Part shown: positions 16,761 through 24,774 of the stretch, one piece after another
How the letters are laid out: each line of letters begins with the position of its first letter
Numbering within the stretch: the stretch's first letter is position 1
Assembly: GCA_004552485.1 (NCBI GenBank)
Contig: SFOH01000010.1
Coordinates: forward strand, 1-39,879
Length of the DNA: 39,879 nt
Reading direction: 5' to 3'
Source: Bacteroidales bacterium
Lineage (GTDB): Bacteria; Bacteroidota; Bacteroidia; Bacteroidales; Muribaculaceae
Translations under genes and position numbers: made by a program
Notes under the pieces: generated by a model
Database searches by the model: none
What the model was told of the DNA's origin: nothing
Seen by the model: only the letters and a program-made list of their open reading frames with translations

Positions 16761-17072
16761 ATGAATCATCCTAATGAACGAAAATTAAAGAACATGGTAG
16801 CACTATTCGCTATCCCATTCATACTCGTATTAGCCTCAGCCTTTCTCTATGTTTTTGCCGATTATAATGTTCTACAACAATGGTTTAACATAGACAACGA
16901 TATGGAATGGTATGAGCCCGCTGTCTATGGCTCATTGTTATTCTTTTTCATTGGTACTGTAATTGCCTCAATAAAACTAAAGGCCTGGATCGCTCTTACA
17001 ATCGTAGCAATAATGATGATATCTGTGGCAGTTAGACTAATTTCAGCACTTTCTTACTTAATCGATTATTAA
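16761..17072 (+). CDS. Small AT-rich integral membrane protein, unknown
   Basis: 103 aa, not recognised. Three hydrophobic segments are visible: about 11-32 (MVALFAIPFILVLASAFLYVF), 52-69 (YGSLLFFFIGTVIASI) and 73-95 (WIALTIVAIMMISVAVRLI). An acidic loop DNDMEWYEPA sits between the first two. Codons are markedly AT-rich (ATA, TTA, AAT) compared with the GC-rich genes on either side, suggesting a different origin. It lies 54 nt after the chimeric M16 gene and 41 nt before the WG-repeat gene, so it probably rides on the same transcript. No function can be inferred. Confidence 0.65.
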   Translation: MNHPNERKLKNMVALFAIPFILVLASAFLYVFADYNVLQQWFNIDNDMEWYEPAVYGSLLFFFIGTVIASIKLKAWIALTIVAIMMISVAVRLISALSYLIDY

Positions 17073-17079
17073 ATCAAAT

Positions 17080-17476
17080 TACCGTTACAGGACAACTCCA
17101 GCACGCAATCCTAATGAAAAAATTCTTTTTATTTATTCTAATGGCATTCGCCGTCTTGAGCGCCACGTCCCAGAAGGCTGTCGTTGAAAGCTTTGAGGTC
17201 GCGCCCATGGACGTCACTGCCCAGCAGTATGCCCGCCTCGACCTCCACGGCGAGAAGTGTGCCATCGTCAAAGTGCGCGTCATAGCCGAAGACGTCTCCT
17301 TCAAGGGCAATCTCATCGGCGAACCGGTTGCTAACCCCGGCGAATACTGGGTATATCTCACCGACGGCACCAAGCGCGTTCAGATTCTCTCCGGCTCGTT
17401 TCTCCCTTTTATGTACGACTTTCCAGAGCCCCTGAAGGGCGGTCTCACATACGTCCTCACCCTTCAGGCCCCGCAA
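17080..17476 (+). repeat. Promoter -7 plus N-terminal module, copy 2
   Basis: Copy of 14159-14555. The leader CGCAATCCTAATG is kept, but the -7 element TACCTTTG has become TACCGTTA, so this copy of the promoter is probably dead. Confidence 0.8.
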
Positions 17477-18598
17477 ACAGCCGCAGCTATCGATCCCTAC
17501 ATCATGGACACTTCTCTCACCAACGAATATGTGAAATTTCAAGATACCTTATCGAACAAATGGGGTTTTAAGCACAACGAACGCGAAGTCATTCCCGCAA
17601 AATTTGATAACGCAGGTGACTTCAGTGAAGGCCTGGCAGCGGTTGCGACTGATAAAAAATGCGGATACATTGACAGGTACGGTACAATAGTCATACCTGC
17701 CAAATACGAGGCTGCCAATGGCTTTGTCGATGGATTGGCCGGAGTTAAAATCAATGATAAATGGGGCTATATCAATAAGTCAGGCAACCTGATTATCCCC
17801 GCAAAATTCGAAGGAGTATGGGATTTCAGAGAAGACTTGGCTCCGTTTCTATCTAATAAGAAAATTGGTTTTATAGACAAGACGGGCAGTGTAGTCATTC
17901 CGGCCAAATATGAAGAAGTCCAGTACTTTAGTGAAGGCCTGGCGGCAGTTTACATCAATGGCAAATGGGGCTTTATTGACAAGACCGGCACCTTGGTAAT
18001 CCCGGCTATATATGACCTTTCATGGCAAGACGGTTTCGATCAGGGAAAAATTGAGGTGGTGCTGAATGACCGCGGTCTCACCATCAACTACAAAGGCGAA
18101 GAAGCAGCACCCGCCTATCCCTATACCGTCTCGGCCGGGGCGGTGCCTTCGGGTGCCCCCAGAGTTGAGCCATATTCGACTGCTTCAGACCTTTACGCCG
18201 AAGACATCGCTCTTACAGACGAGTATGAAACGTTTTGGGTCTTATCGACAAAGAAGTATGGTTTTAAGAACAATGACAGCATTGTTATCCCCGCCACTTT
18301 CGATGATGCTTGGTGGTTCAGCGAGGGCTTGGCCTCGGTAAAAGTCAATGGCAAATGGGGCTTTGTCAACAAAGACGGCACCTTGGTCATCCCTGCAAAG
18401 TTTGATTTTACCAAAATCTTTCAGGAAGGCTTGGCGCCGGTGAGGATGGGCGGCAAATGGGGCTTCATAGACAAGACCGGCTCCATGGTCATTCCTGCCA
18501 AATATGATGATGCGTGGATTTTTCACAACGGGAAAGTCAAAGTGACCTTCAACGGCCGCGAATTCAAAATTGACCGCAACGGCAACGAAGTGCCGTGA
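17114..18598 (+). CDS. Secreted WG-repeat protein
   Basis: 494 aa. The first ~124 residues (signal peptide plus the EYWVYLTDGTK module) nearly repeat the start of the chimeric M16 protein. The rest is made of about eight WG (beta-propeller/KWG) repeats of the form KWGFIDKTG..VIPAKYD....F.EGLA.V, in two blocks at about 144-320 and 365-490, split by a P/A/G-rich linker (SAGAVPSGAPR). WG-repeat proteins are thought to bind proteins or peptidoglycan; no catalytic motif is visible. The repeat part is more AT-rich than the N-terminal module, which suggests that the module was spliced onto an older WG protein. Its own promoter copy is degenerate, so read-through from upstream is likely. Confidence 0.85.
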   Translation: MKKFFLFILMAFAVLSATSQKAVVESFEVAPMDVTAQQYARLDLHGEKCAIVKVRVIAEDVSFKGNLIGEPVANPGEYWVYLTDGTKRVQILSGSFLPFMYDFPEPLKGGLTYVLTLQAPQTAAAIDPYIMDTSLTNEYVKFQDTLSNKWGFKHNEREVIPAKFDNAGDFSEGLAAVATDKKCGYIDRYGTIVIPAKYEAANGFVDGLAGVKINDKWGYINKSGNLIIPAKFEGVWDFREDLAPFLSNKKIGFIDKTGSVVIPAKYEEVQYFSEGLAAVYINGKWGFIDKTGTLVIPAIYDLSWQDGFDQGKIEVVLNDRGLTINYKGEEAAPAYPYTVSAGAVPSGAPRVEPYSTASDLYAEDIALTDEYETFWVLSTKKYGFKNNDSIVIPATFDDAWWFSEGLASVKVNGKWGFVNKDGTLVIPAKFDFTKIFQEGLAPVRMGGKWGFIDKTGSMVIPAKYDDAWIFHNGKVKVTFNGREFKIDRNGNEVP

Positions 18599-18641
18599 TA
18601 CCGAGCGCAGGAACAGGTTTTATTGCGAGGCTTGACAAGAA

Positions 18642-18660
18642 GCGCCAAGGCGCGGCTTTT
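18642..18660 (+). terminator. Possible terminator after the WG-repeat gene
   Basis: GCGCC (18642-18646) and GGCGC (18649-18653) with only an AA between them, followed by GGCTTTTCTTTC. The very short loop makes the call uncertain. Confidence 0.4.
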
Positions 18661-18756
18661 CTTTCCCGTTATTACAGCCCCCGTTTTCAACACATTACTT
18701 CCCGAATGATTCGAGCTGGTCACTCACGCCACATCAAAATTACCGACGGAAAGACA

Positions 18757-18795
18757 CAAAAAGTCCCGGAGAGATATTTGAATCCCTTCGGGACT
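18757..18795 (-). terminator. Terminator of the antitoxin gene
   Basis: Read on the minus strand: AGTCCCG (18795-18789) pairs with CGGGACT (18768-18762) and is followed by TTTTTG. The loop is 20 nt and can pair partly inside. Confidence 0.6.
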
Positions 18796-18813
18796 GTCGT
18801 TATGTACGGGATA

Positions 18814-19101
18814 TCAGCCAATAGGTTTTACAATCTCTACGCGCATACCGAGAGCGTTGATAATGCGGTAAAACACGGTTACGCTCGGATTAATAAAGCC
18901 ATTCTCAACCCTTGAAATATAAGATTTCGTAACATTGAGTTTTGCGGCGAGTTCGCCTTGTGTCATTCTCGCCTCTTTCCGGCTTTCTTTAAGAATTTGC
19001 CCGGTATAGAAAGCTTCGGCCTTCTCAACGGATTTTTCCCATTCGGGGCTTCCTACCTTTCCGAAATTTTGTTCCAGAACCGGAGTATAATCCTCAATCA
19101 T
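18814..19101 (-). CDS. HigA-type antitoxin, XRE-family HTH
   Basis: About 95 aa from ATG 19101 (MIEDYTPVLEQNFGK); an ATG at 19119 would add six residues and overlap the toxin gene. The N-terminal part (FGKVGSPEWEKSVEKAEAFYTGQIL) is typical of Bacteroidetes antitoxins of this class. The XRE helix-turn-helix is at about residues 43-75 (MTQGELAAKLNVTKSYISRVENG), ending with the family tail YRIINALGMRVEIV. It neutralises a RelE/HigB-type mRNA interferase and represses its own operon. The ATG lies one base after the stop of the toxin fragment upstream, the normal toxin-first order. A terminator follows. Confidence 0.85.
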   Translation of the reverse strand: MIEDYTPVLEQNFGKVGSPEWEKSVEKAEAFYTGQILKESRKEARMTQGELAAKLNVTKSYISRVENGFINPSVTVFYRIINALGMRVEIVKPIG

Positions 19102-19102
19102 G

Positions 19103-19285
19103 TTATTTCTTGCTTCCATAATATTCTGCTTTAATTTTCAATGCTTTGCTAATTTCACTGTTCGGCGTTTTTTGTGTTTTCTTCTGAAATCCATTGAAAA
19201 GAACGACGATATTTCCGTTATCAAAAATGAAAGAAGCCATGAAGTCTCTGAAGTAATCTCCGTATGTCGTGATTCTTCTTTCCAT
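19103..19285 (-). pseudogene. HigB/RelE-type toxin, N-terminally truncated
   Basis: 60 aa remnant. The C-terminal two thirds, FDNGNIVVLFNGFQKKTQKTPNSEISKALKIKAEYY, is the characteristic end of HigB-type toxins, which are normally about 105-120 aa. Roughly the first 50 residues are missing. An in-frame stop (TAA) lies three codons before the ATG, and neither other minus-strand frame upstream to 19451 contains the missing part. The usual basic strand RITTYGDYFR is kept. Whether the fragment can still bind the antitoxin or cut mRNA is not known. A consensus promoter lies directly before the ATG. Confidence 0.72.
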
Positions 19286-19289
19286 GCCA

Positions 19290-19320
19290 CAAAGTTACGA
19301 AAAGTTTTAATATAATACAA
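19290..19320 (-). promoter_or_regulatory. Promoter of the toxin-antitoxin remnant
   Basis: Minus strand: TTG (19320-19318), 20-nt spacer, TAACTTTG (19297-19290). The predicted start falls in the ATG at 19285, so the truncated gene would be leaderless or translation would begin at the internal ATG at 19240. Confidence 0.6.
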
Positions 19321-19327
19321 CTTTTTC

Positions 19328-19340
19328 GAGAAAAATTCTC
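19328..19340. promoter_or_regulatory. Small palindrome upstream of the TA promoter, possible operator
   Basis: GAGAAAAATTCTC: two 5-bp arms around AAA, 8 bp upstream of the -33 box. XRE antitoxins often bind such palindromes; this is inference. Confidence 0.35.
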
Positions 19341-19352
19341 AAAATAAATCGA

Positions 19353-19391
19353 GTAGGAGGCAAACGCTAATCGCAGGCGTTTATCTCCTAC
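19353..19391. repeat. Interrupted inverted repeat between TA remnant and glyS
   Basis: GTAGGAG (19353-19359) pairs with CTCCTAC (19385-19391), and inside it AAACGC (19362-19367) with GCGTTT (19377-19382). It makes a 13-bp stem with a 2x2 internal loop. No T-run on the plus strand. The rest of the 390-nt gap 19286-19676 holds only the TA promoter, the glyS promoter and its leader. Confidence 0.55.
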
Positions 19392-19510
19392 ATGATTTCG
19401 CCCCGCGTCGCTGCGCTTTTCTCTGCCCGAAGGCGCTGCCAAATCACTCATTCCCGTGTACCGAAAATGGCGCGGGAGCGGGTTTTTATAAAACTTAAAC
19501 AGAATATATT

Positions 19511-19541
19511 ATGCACGGATGCAAAAAAATACGTAAATTTG
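19511..19541 (+). promoter_or_regulatory. Promoter of glyS
   Basis: TAAATTTG at 19534-19541 matches TAnnTTTG, with a weak TATG at the -33 distance. It predicts a leader of about 130 nt to the ATG at 19677, which contains small hairpins (GTGCGCTAAAGCAC) but no known riboswitch. Confidence 0.5.
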
Positions 19542-19676
19542 CAGTCTGAATGGTCTGCCCATGGCGGTTTGGGTCGCGATGTGGTGCGCTAAAGCACTTC
19601 GTATGTCCCGGCCGTCTGCCCCGCAGGCCCCTTAATTAACCCGAGAAAAAAACAACGCATTAGAATATATACAGCT

Positions 19677-21221
19677 ATGGCTCAACAAGAAGATGTTTTC
19701 AAGAAAATAGTGGCTCACGCCAAGGAATACGGCTTTGTGTTCCAGTCCAGTGAAATTTATGACGGCCTCGCCGCCGTCTACGACTATGGCCAGAACGGCG
19801 TGGAACTCAAGAACAACATCAAACGCTACTGGTGGGACGCCATGACCCTCCTCCACGAGAACATCGTGGGCATCGACTCCGCTATCTTCATGCACCCCAC
19901 GATCTGGAAGGCTTCGGGTCATGTGGACGCTTTCAACGACCCTCTCATCGACAACCGCGACTCGAAGAAGCGCTATCGTGCTGATGTGCTCATCGAGGAC
20001 CAGATTGCCAAGTACGAGGACAAAATCAACAAGGAGGTTGCCAAGGCCGCCAAGCGCTTCGGCGAGTCGTTCGACGAGGCTATGTTCCGTCAGACCAACC
20101 CCCGCGTGCTTGAGCACCAGGCCAAGCGCGACGCTCTCCACCAGCGCTATTCCGACGCCATGAACGCCAACGACCTGGCCGAGCTGAAACAGATTATCGT
20201 CGACGAGGGCATCGTCTGCCCCATCTCCGGCACCAAGAACTGGACGGACGTACGCCAGTTCAACCTCATGTTCAAGACCGAGATGGGCTCAACGGCCGAC
20301 GGCTCGATGACCGTTTACCTGCGTCCCGAGACGGCTCAGGGCATCTTCGTGAACTATCTGAACGTGCAGAAGACCGGCCGCATGCGTCTGCCCTTCGGTA
20401 TCGCCCAGATCGGCAAGGCCTTCCGCAACGAGATCGTGGCACGCCAGTTCATCTTCCGTATGCGCGAGTTCGAGCAGATGGAGATGCAGTTCTTCGTGCG
20501 TCCCGGCGAGGAGCTGAAGTGGTTCAAGCAGTGGAAAGAGTGGCGCCTGAAATGGCACAAGGCTCTCGGCCTGGGCGACCAAAAATACCGCTACCACGAC
20601 CACGAGAAGCTGGCCCACTATGCCAACGCCGCTACCGACATCGAATTCCTCATGCCCTTCGGCTTCAAGGAGGTTGAGGGCATCCACTCACGCACAAACT
20701 TCGACCTCTCGCAGCATGAGAAATTCTCGGGCAAGAACATCAAATACTTCGACCCGGAGCTGAACGAGAGCTATGTCCCCTACGTCATCGAGACTTCGAT
20801 CGGCGTCGATCGCATGTTCCTGTCCGTGCTCTGCTCGAGCTACGAGGAGCAGGCCCTGGAGAACGGCGAGAAGCGCGTTGTCCTGCATCTGCCGGAGGCG
20901 CTGGCTCCCGTGAAGTGCGCCGTTATGCCCCTCGTGCGCAAGGACGGTCTCCCCGACAAAGCCCGCGAGATTGTCAACGAGCTCAAGTTTGACTTCGCCA
21001 CCCACTACGACGAGAAAGACTCGATCGGCAAACGCTACCGCCGCCAGGATGCCATCGGCACTCCCTTCTGCATCACCGTCGACCATCAGACTCTCGATGA
21101 CAACACCGTGACTCTGCGCGAGCGCGACTCGATGGAGCAGACCCGCGTGAACGTCGCCGACCTCCACAAACTCATCCACGACCGCGTAAGCCTCACCTCG
21201 CTGCTCCGCAAGCTGGGCTGA
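19677..21221 (+). CDS. glyS: Glycine--tRNA ligase, single-chain dimeric type
   Basis: 514 aa class II aminoacyl-tRNA synthetase that charges tRNA-Gly in the cytoplasm. The start VFKKIVAHAKEYGFVFQSSEIYDGLAAVYDYGQNGVELKNNIKRYWW is the hallmark of the eukaryote/archaea-like alpha2 GlyRS used by Bacteroidetes. Motif 2 region: GKAFRNEIVARQFIFRMREFEQMEMQFF. Motif 3 region: YVIETSIGVDRMFLSVL. An anticodon-binding domain follows from about residue 400 (VKCAVMPLVRKDGLPDKAREIV). Length is normal. It is followed after 58 nt by lemA. Confidence 0.97.
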   Translation: MAQQEDVFKKIVAHAKEYGFVFQSSEIYDGLAAVYDYGQNGVELKNNIKRYWWDAMTLLHENIVGIDSAIFMHPTIWKASGHVDAFNDPLIDNRDSKKRYRADVLIEDQIAKYEDKINKEVAKAAKRFGESFDEAMFRQTNPRVLEHQAKRDALHQRYSDAMNANDLAELKQIIVDEGIVCPISGTKNWTDVRQFNLMFKTEMGSTADGSMTVYLRPETAQGIFVNYLNVQKTGRMRLPFGIAQIGKAFRNEIVARQFIFRMREFEQMEMQFFVRPGEELKWFKQWKEWRLKWHKALGLGDQKYRYHDHEKLAHYANAATDIEFLMPFGFKEVEGIHSRTNFDLSQHEKFSGKNIKYFDPELNESYVPYVIETSIGVDRMFLSVLCSSYEEQALENGEKRVVLHLPEALAPVKCAVMPLVRKDGLPDKAREIVNELKFDFATHYDEKDSIGKRYRRQDAIGTPFCITVDHQTLDDNTVTLRERDSMEQTRVNVADLHKLIHDRVSLTSLLRKLG

Positions 21222-21279
21222 CCGGCCATGCCTCTCTCCTCCTCCACACTCAATCCTCACCATTAATCACCCAACCGAA

Positions 21280-21918
21280 ATGAAACTCAACAGAGCAACA
21301 ATAACCCTGGGCGTTCTTGGCGTCCTCGTTCTCGTCCTGCTTGTGGGCGGATGCTCGTCCTACAACAGCATGGTCACCCTCGACGAGGGCGTCGACCAGA
21401 GCTGGGCCAACGTACAGTCGGCCTACCAGCGCCGCATGGACCTAATCCCCAACCTGGTGAACACCGTCAAGGGCTATGCCGCCCACGAGAAATCGACGCT
21501 CGAGGGCGTGACCGCCCAGCGCACCGGCGTCTCCGCCGCCCAGGTCGACAAGGCCGAGCAGGAGCTCATCGCCGCCAAAGACGCCGTCAACTCGTTCAAC
21601 GGCCCCGACTCAAAGGCTGCCACCCCCGAGCAGTTGGCGAACGTCGACCGTGCATACGGCCGCTACATGAACCTGGTGGTCGAGGCCTATCCTGACCTTA
21701 AGGCCAACGAGAACTTCCTCAGCCTCCAGGACGAGCTGGCCGGAACCGAGAACCGCATCAACACCGAGCGCAACCGCTACAACACGGCCGTGCGCGACTA
21801 CAACATCAAGATTCGCCGTTTCCCCGCCAAAATCTTTGCCGGACTCTTCGGCTTCGACACCAAACAGCCTTTCGCCGCCGACCAGGGCGCCGAGAAAGCT
21901 CCCACGGTGGAATTTTAA
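21280..21918 (+). CDS. lemA: LemA family protein
   Basis: 212 aa. An N-terminal membrane segment (about 7-24), possibly a lipoprotein signal given LLVGGC25, is followed by the all-helical LemA fold. The family block LDEGVDQSWANVQSAYQRRMDLIPNLVNTVKGYAAHEKSTLEGVTAQRT is well preserved, and so is the C-terminal RYNTAVRDYNIKIRRFPAKIFAGLFGF. LemA proteins are membrane-anchored with the helices outside the cytoplasm; their biochemical role is unsettled. Here lemA is the first of a close run with the FKBP lipoprotein (9 nt gap) and manA, without the TPM/YgcG partner often seen beside it. Confidence 0.93.
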   Translation: MKLNRATITLGVLGVLVLVLLVGGCSSYNSMVTLDEGVDQSWANVQSAYQRRMDLIPNLVNTVKGYAAHEKSTLEGVTAQRTGVSAAQVDKAEQELIAAKDAVNSFNGPDSKAATPEQLANVDRAYGRYMNLVVEAYPDLKANENFLSLQDELAGTENRINTERNRYNTAVRDYNIKIRRFPAKIFAGLFGFDTKQPFAADQGAEKAPTVEF

Positions 21919-21927
21919 ACAGACACA

Positions 21928-22482
21928 ATGAACAAGAAACACCTACCTCTGCTGATGGTCATGGCCGTCATGCTCTTCGGCGCCGTGCTCAGCGCCTGTG
22001 ACGACGATGACAACAACAAGTCGACCTGGGAGCGCTATGCCGACTGGCGCAACAAGAACACCGCCTGGATCGAGGAACAGATAGCCGCCAAGGCTCCGGA
22101 CGGAAGCCCGCTGTTCACCGTCTACAACCCGCGCTACAATCACGCCCAGTTCCTCATGCGCTTCATCAACGACACTACCCTCACCCGAGGCAACATCCGT
22201 CCCTACTTCACCTCCACGGCAACGGTCAACTACACGGTCCACCTCTACGAGGGCACGCGCATCGACTCGGCCGCCGCATACACCAGCCAGCTCTCCAGCC
22301 AGGGTCTCATCGACGGTTGGTCCGAGATCATCACACGCATGCACGTGGGCGACACCGTCGAGGCCATCCTCCCCTACAACCTGGCCTACGGCTCGTCCGG
22401 CGCCACAAGCACGCCCCCTTACAGCGCTCTGCGCTTCAACATCCGCCTCACCGACGTCCCCTACTACGAGGTACGCCCCTGA
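21928..22482 (+). CDS. FKBP-type peptidyl-prolyl isomerase, surface lipoprotein
   Basis: 184 aa. A signal peptide ends in the lipobox LSAC (C24) and the mature protein begins with four aspartates and two asparagines, the kind of acidic tag that directs Bacteroidetes lipoproteins to the cell surface. The C-terminal FKBP domain (about 95-180) shows VNYTVHLYEGTRIDS, LIDGWSEIITRMHVGDTVEAILPYNLAYGS and PPYSALRFNIRLTDV. These segments make the proline-binding pocket, although the usual FDSS phenylalanine is replaced by isoleucine. It would assist folding of exported proteins. Nine nt separate it from lemA and 23 nt from manA. Confidence 0.88.
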   Translation: MNKKHLPLLMVMAVMLFGAVLSACDDDDNNKSTWERYADWRNKNTAWIEEQIAAKAPDGSPLFTVYNPRYNHAQFLMRFINDTTLTRGNIRPYFTSTATVNYTVHLYEGTRIDSAAAYTSQLSSQGLIDGWSEIITRMHVGDTVEAILPYNLAYGSSGATSTPPYSALRFNIRLTDVPYYEVRP

Positions 22483-22505
22483 TTCCCAGCCAACAAGCCT
22501 AACTC

Positions 22506-23480
22506 ATGACACAGCTTCCGGGCCTGCTGAAATTCACTCCCAAATACCGCACCGTCAGGTGGGGCGGCCGCCGCATTGCCGCCTTCAAGAACACCGAGCC
22601 CACGGGTGACCACATCGGCGAGAGTTGGGAGCTCAGTGCCCTGCCCGACATGCTCACCCCCGTCACCGAGGGGCCCCTCAAAGGCGCCACAATCCCGCAG
22701 CTCATGGAGAAATACGGCCGCGAACTCGTCGGCGAACAGCTCCTCTACCGCTACGGCTGCGAGTTTCCCCTGCTCATCAAGTTCATCGACGCCGAAGACG
22801 ACCTCTCCATCCAGGTGCACCCCGACGACATCCTCAGCCACGGCCACGGTAAAACCGAGCTGTGGTACATCATCGACGCCGCCCCCGGATCGACCATCTA
22901 CTCCGGTCTGAACCGCACGCTCACACCCAACGCCCTGCGCAAACACATTGACGACCACTCACTTACGGACGTCCTCGCCATCCACTATCCCATGGCCGGC
23001 GACGTGTTCTATCTCCCCGCCGGGCGCATCCACAGCATCGGCGGCGGCAACCTCGTGCTCGAGATTCAGCAGTCGTCCGACATCACCTACCGCATCTGGG
23101 ACTTCGACCGCCGCGACAAGGACGGATGCCTGCGCGAGCTTCACGTCGACAAGGCCATTCCTGCCATCGACCTCAACCAGACCGACTACGGCCTGGCCCA
23201 TCCCCAGATTCTGCGCGGCTATGAGACGATGGTGAAGCAGACGCCCTATTTCTCCGTGACGGCAATGCTCGTCGACGGCGAGATGACGGTGCCCGTCAGC
23301 GCCCTCGACTCGTTCCGCATCTTCATCGCCGTCGAAGGCGAGGGCACGCTCCGCGCCTCGGACGGCACAGAGATGAGCATACGCTGCGGCGAGACGGTGA
23401 TGGCGCCGGCCTCCACCACCGACGTGCGCGTCACCTCCGGCGCCGGGCCGCTCAAACTGGTCACCGTTTTCATCGCCTGA
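22506..23480 (+). CDS. manA: Mannose-6-phosphate isomerase, class I
   Basis: 324 aa zinc enzyme interconverting mannose-6-P and fructose-6-P, feeding GDP-mannose and glycan synthesis. Cupin zinc ligands are visible as QVHPDD (Q103, H105), TELWY (E118) and GRIHSIGGG (H176). The typical signatures LLIKFIDAEDDLSIQVHP and VFYLPAGRIHSIGGGNLVLEIQQSSDITYRIWDF are complete. The length matches the short Bacteroidetes/Firmicutes form. It is 17 nt upstream of the ATP-grasp-like gene, so the two are likely co-transcribed. Confidence 0.95.
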   Translation: MTQLPGLLKFTPKYRTVRWGGRRIAAFKNTEPTGDHIGESWELSALPDMLTPVTEGPLKGATIPQLMEKYGRELVGEQLLYRYGCEFPLLIKFIDAEDDLSIQVHPDDILSHGHGKTELWYIIDAAPGSTIYSGLNRTLTPNALRKHIDDHSLTDVLAIHYPMAGDVFYLPAGRIHSIGGGNLVLEIQQSSDITYRIWDFDRRDKDGCLRELHVDKAIPAIDLNQTDYGLAHPQILRGYETMVKQTPYFSVTAMLVDGEMTVPVSALDSFRIFIAVEGEGTLRASDGTEMSIRCGETVMAPASTTDVRVTSGAGPLKLVTVFIA

Positions 23481-23497
23481 CAACGACGCGTAACTCC

Positions 23498-24655
23498 ATG
23501 ACACACAGCGACTCACAAAAGGCAGACGTCCACCGAGGCCGTCTGCTCTATTTTTATCCGGAGAACGACAGCGCTCTTGCCGCCGACCTCGCCAACTACA
23601 CAGCTCCCGAGGCTGCGCAACACCTGCGCCTCGCCGGCGAGGCCCTGCCGCTGTGGTACGACGGCGCCGGCGACCGCGTGCTGCTGAGCGGCATCAACGG
23701 CGCATGGTACGACCGCATGGTCGCCGACTTCGGCATCACAGCCGACGTCTTCGACTATGATTGCCAGGGTCTTACGCCCGAGCCATGGGGATGGAGCCGC
23801 GCCGTCCGCTCCATCTACGCAGCGCAGGGTATGCCGGCCGAGAAGATGCCCTCGGACGCCGACCTCGAAAGAATCCGCACGCTCAGTTCGCGACTCACCT
23901 CAATCGACCTCTCGCGCCACCTGCTCGCCGCCTGTCCGTTCATGGCCACCACCCGTGCCCTCGCCGTCACCGACGAGGCCGACCTCGCGAGAGAGCTGGA
24001 GAGACGCGGCAGCGCCATCGTCAAGCAGCCGTGGTCGAGCAGCGGCCGCGGCGTCATGGACACGCGCACCCTCCCCGCCGGCCAGGCCTTGCGCCGCGCC
24101 GCCGGCATCATACGCCGTCAGGGTGCTGTCGTGGTGGAGGACATCTTGAGCCGCACCGCCGACTTCGCCCTGCTCTTCCGCGCCGACGCCGGCCGCGTCT
24201 CCTTCTCGGGAGTGAGCCTCTTCAACGTCAACGCCCGCTACGGCTACGAGGGCAACCTCGTGGGTCAGCAGCAGACCCTTCGCCGAATCCTCAGACACTA
24301 TATTTCTGAAACACAGACCGCTGACATGGTCGAAGCCCTTCAGGGCATCCTCGCCGACATGATTGGCGACGCCTACACCGGCCCCCTCGGCGTCGACATG
24401 ATGGCCACTGCTGACGGTCCGGCCGTCGCCGAACTGAACCTGCGAAACACCATGGGCCACGTCTGTCTGACCTTAGGCGAGCGCCTTCTCGAGCCGGACG
24501 TGCTGGCCGACTACCGCGTCGCACCCCTCGCCGGCGCCTTCACCGAGCCGGAATATGCCTGCCGCAACGGACGCCTCACCGCCGGAACTCTCTCGCTCAC
24601 ACCCCGCCCCCGTTTCTTTTCGTTCCTGCTCTCCGTGCGTCCCGACCGGCTCTGA
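23498..24655 (+). CDS. Uncharacterised ATP-grasp-like protein
   Basis: 385 aa soluble protein, not assigned to a named enzyme. The second half has ATP-grasp features: AIVKQPWSSSGRGV (K176 with a glycine/serine-rich loop), VVVEDIL (E214), LGVDMM (D300) and the metal-binding end VAELNLRNTMGH (E312, N314). The first half (YFYPENDSALAADLANYTAPEAA, DVFDYDCQGLTPEPWGWS) is unlike standard ATP-grasp N-domains. ATP-grasp enzymes couple a carboxylate to an amine or thiol through an acyl-phosphate. Substrates cannot be read here; the coupling to manA gives only a weak hint of sugar or cell-envelope metabolism. Confidence 0.7.
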   Translation: MTHSDSQKADVHRGRLLYFYPENDSALAADLANYTAPEAAQHLRLAGEALPLWYDGAGDRVLLSGINGAWYDRMVADFGITADVFDYDCQGLTPEPWGWSRAVRSIYAAQGMPAEKMPSDADLERIRTLSSRLTSIDLSRHLLAACPFMATTRALAVTDEADLARELERRGSAIVKQPWSSSGRGVMDTRTLPAGQALRRAAGIIRRQGAVVVEDILSRTADFALLFRADAGRVSFSGVSLFNVNARYGYEGNLVGQQQTLRRILRHYISETQTADMVEALQGILADMIGDAYTGPLGVDMMATADGPAVAELNLRNTMGHVCLTLGERLLEPDVLADYRVAPLAGAFTEPEYACRNGRLTAGTLSLTPRPRFFSFLLSVRPDRL

Positions 24656-24774
24656 CCGGCGTAAACATTTCGCTCCCATGGCCGTTATAATTGCATGGGG
24701 CAAGAAAACACAAACACTCCGCAAACCGCACAATCTCAGCCTTGCAGGCCTCATTTGTCAACGGTGACTCGGCC

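Noticed and set aside
18599..18813. A further gene between the WG-repeat gene and the antitoxin
   Set aside because: Only short frames without a start signal or similarity are present; the sequence is explained by two hairpins that end the flanking genes.
24691..24774. Upstream ATG for the Bcr/CflA transporter
   Set aside because: The 28 extra residues are hydrophilic and unlike family members, which begin a few residues before TM1 as from ATG 24775.
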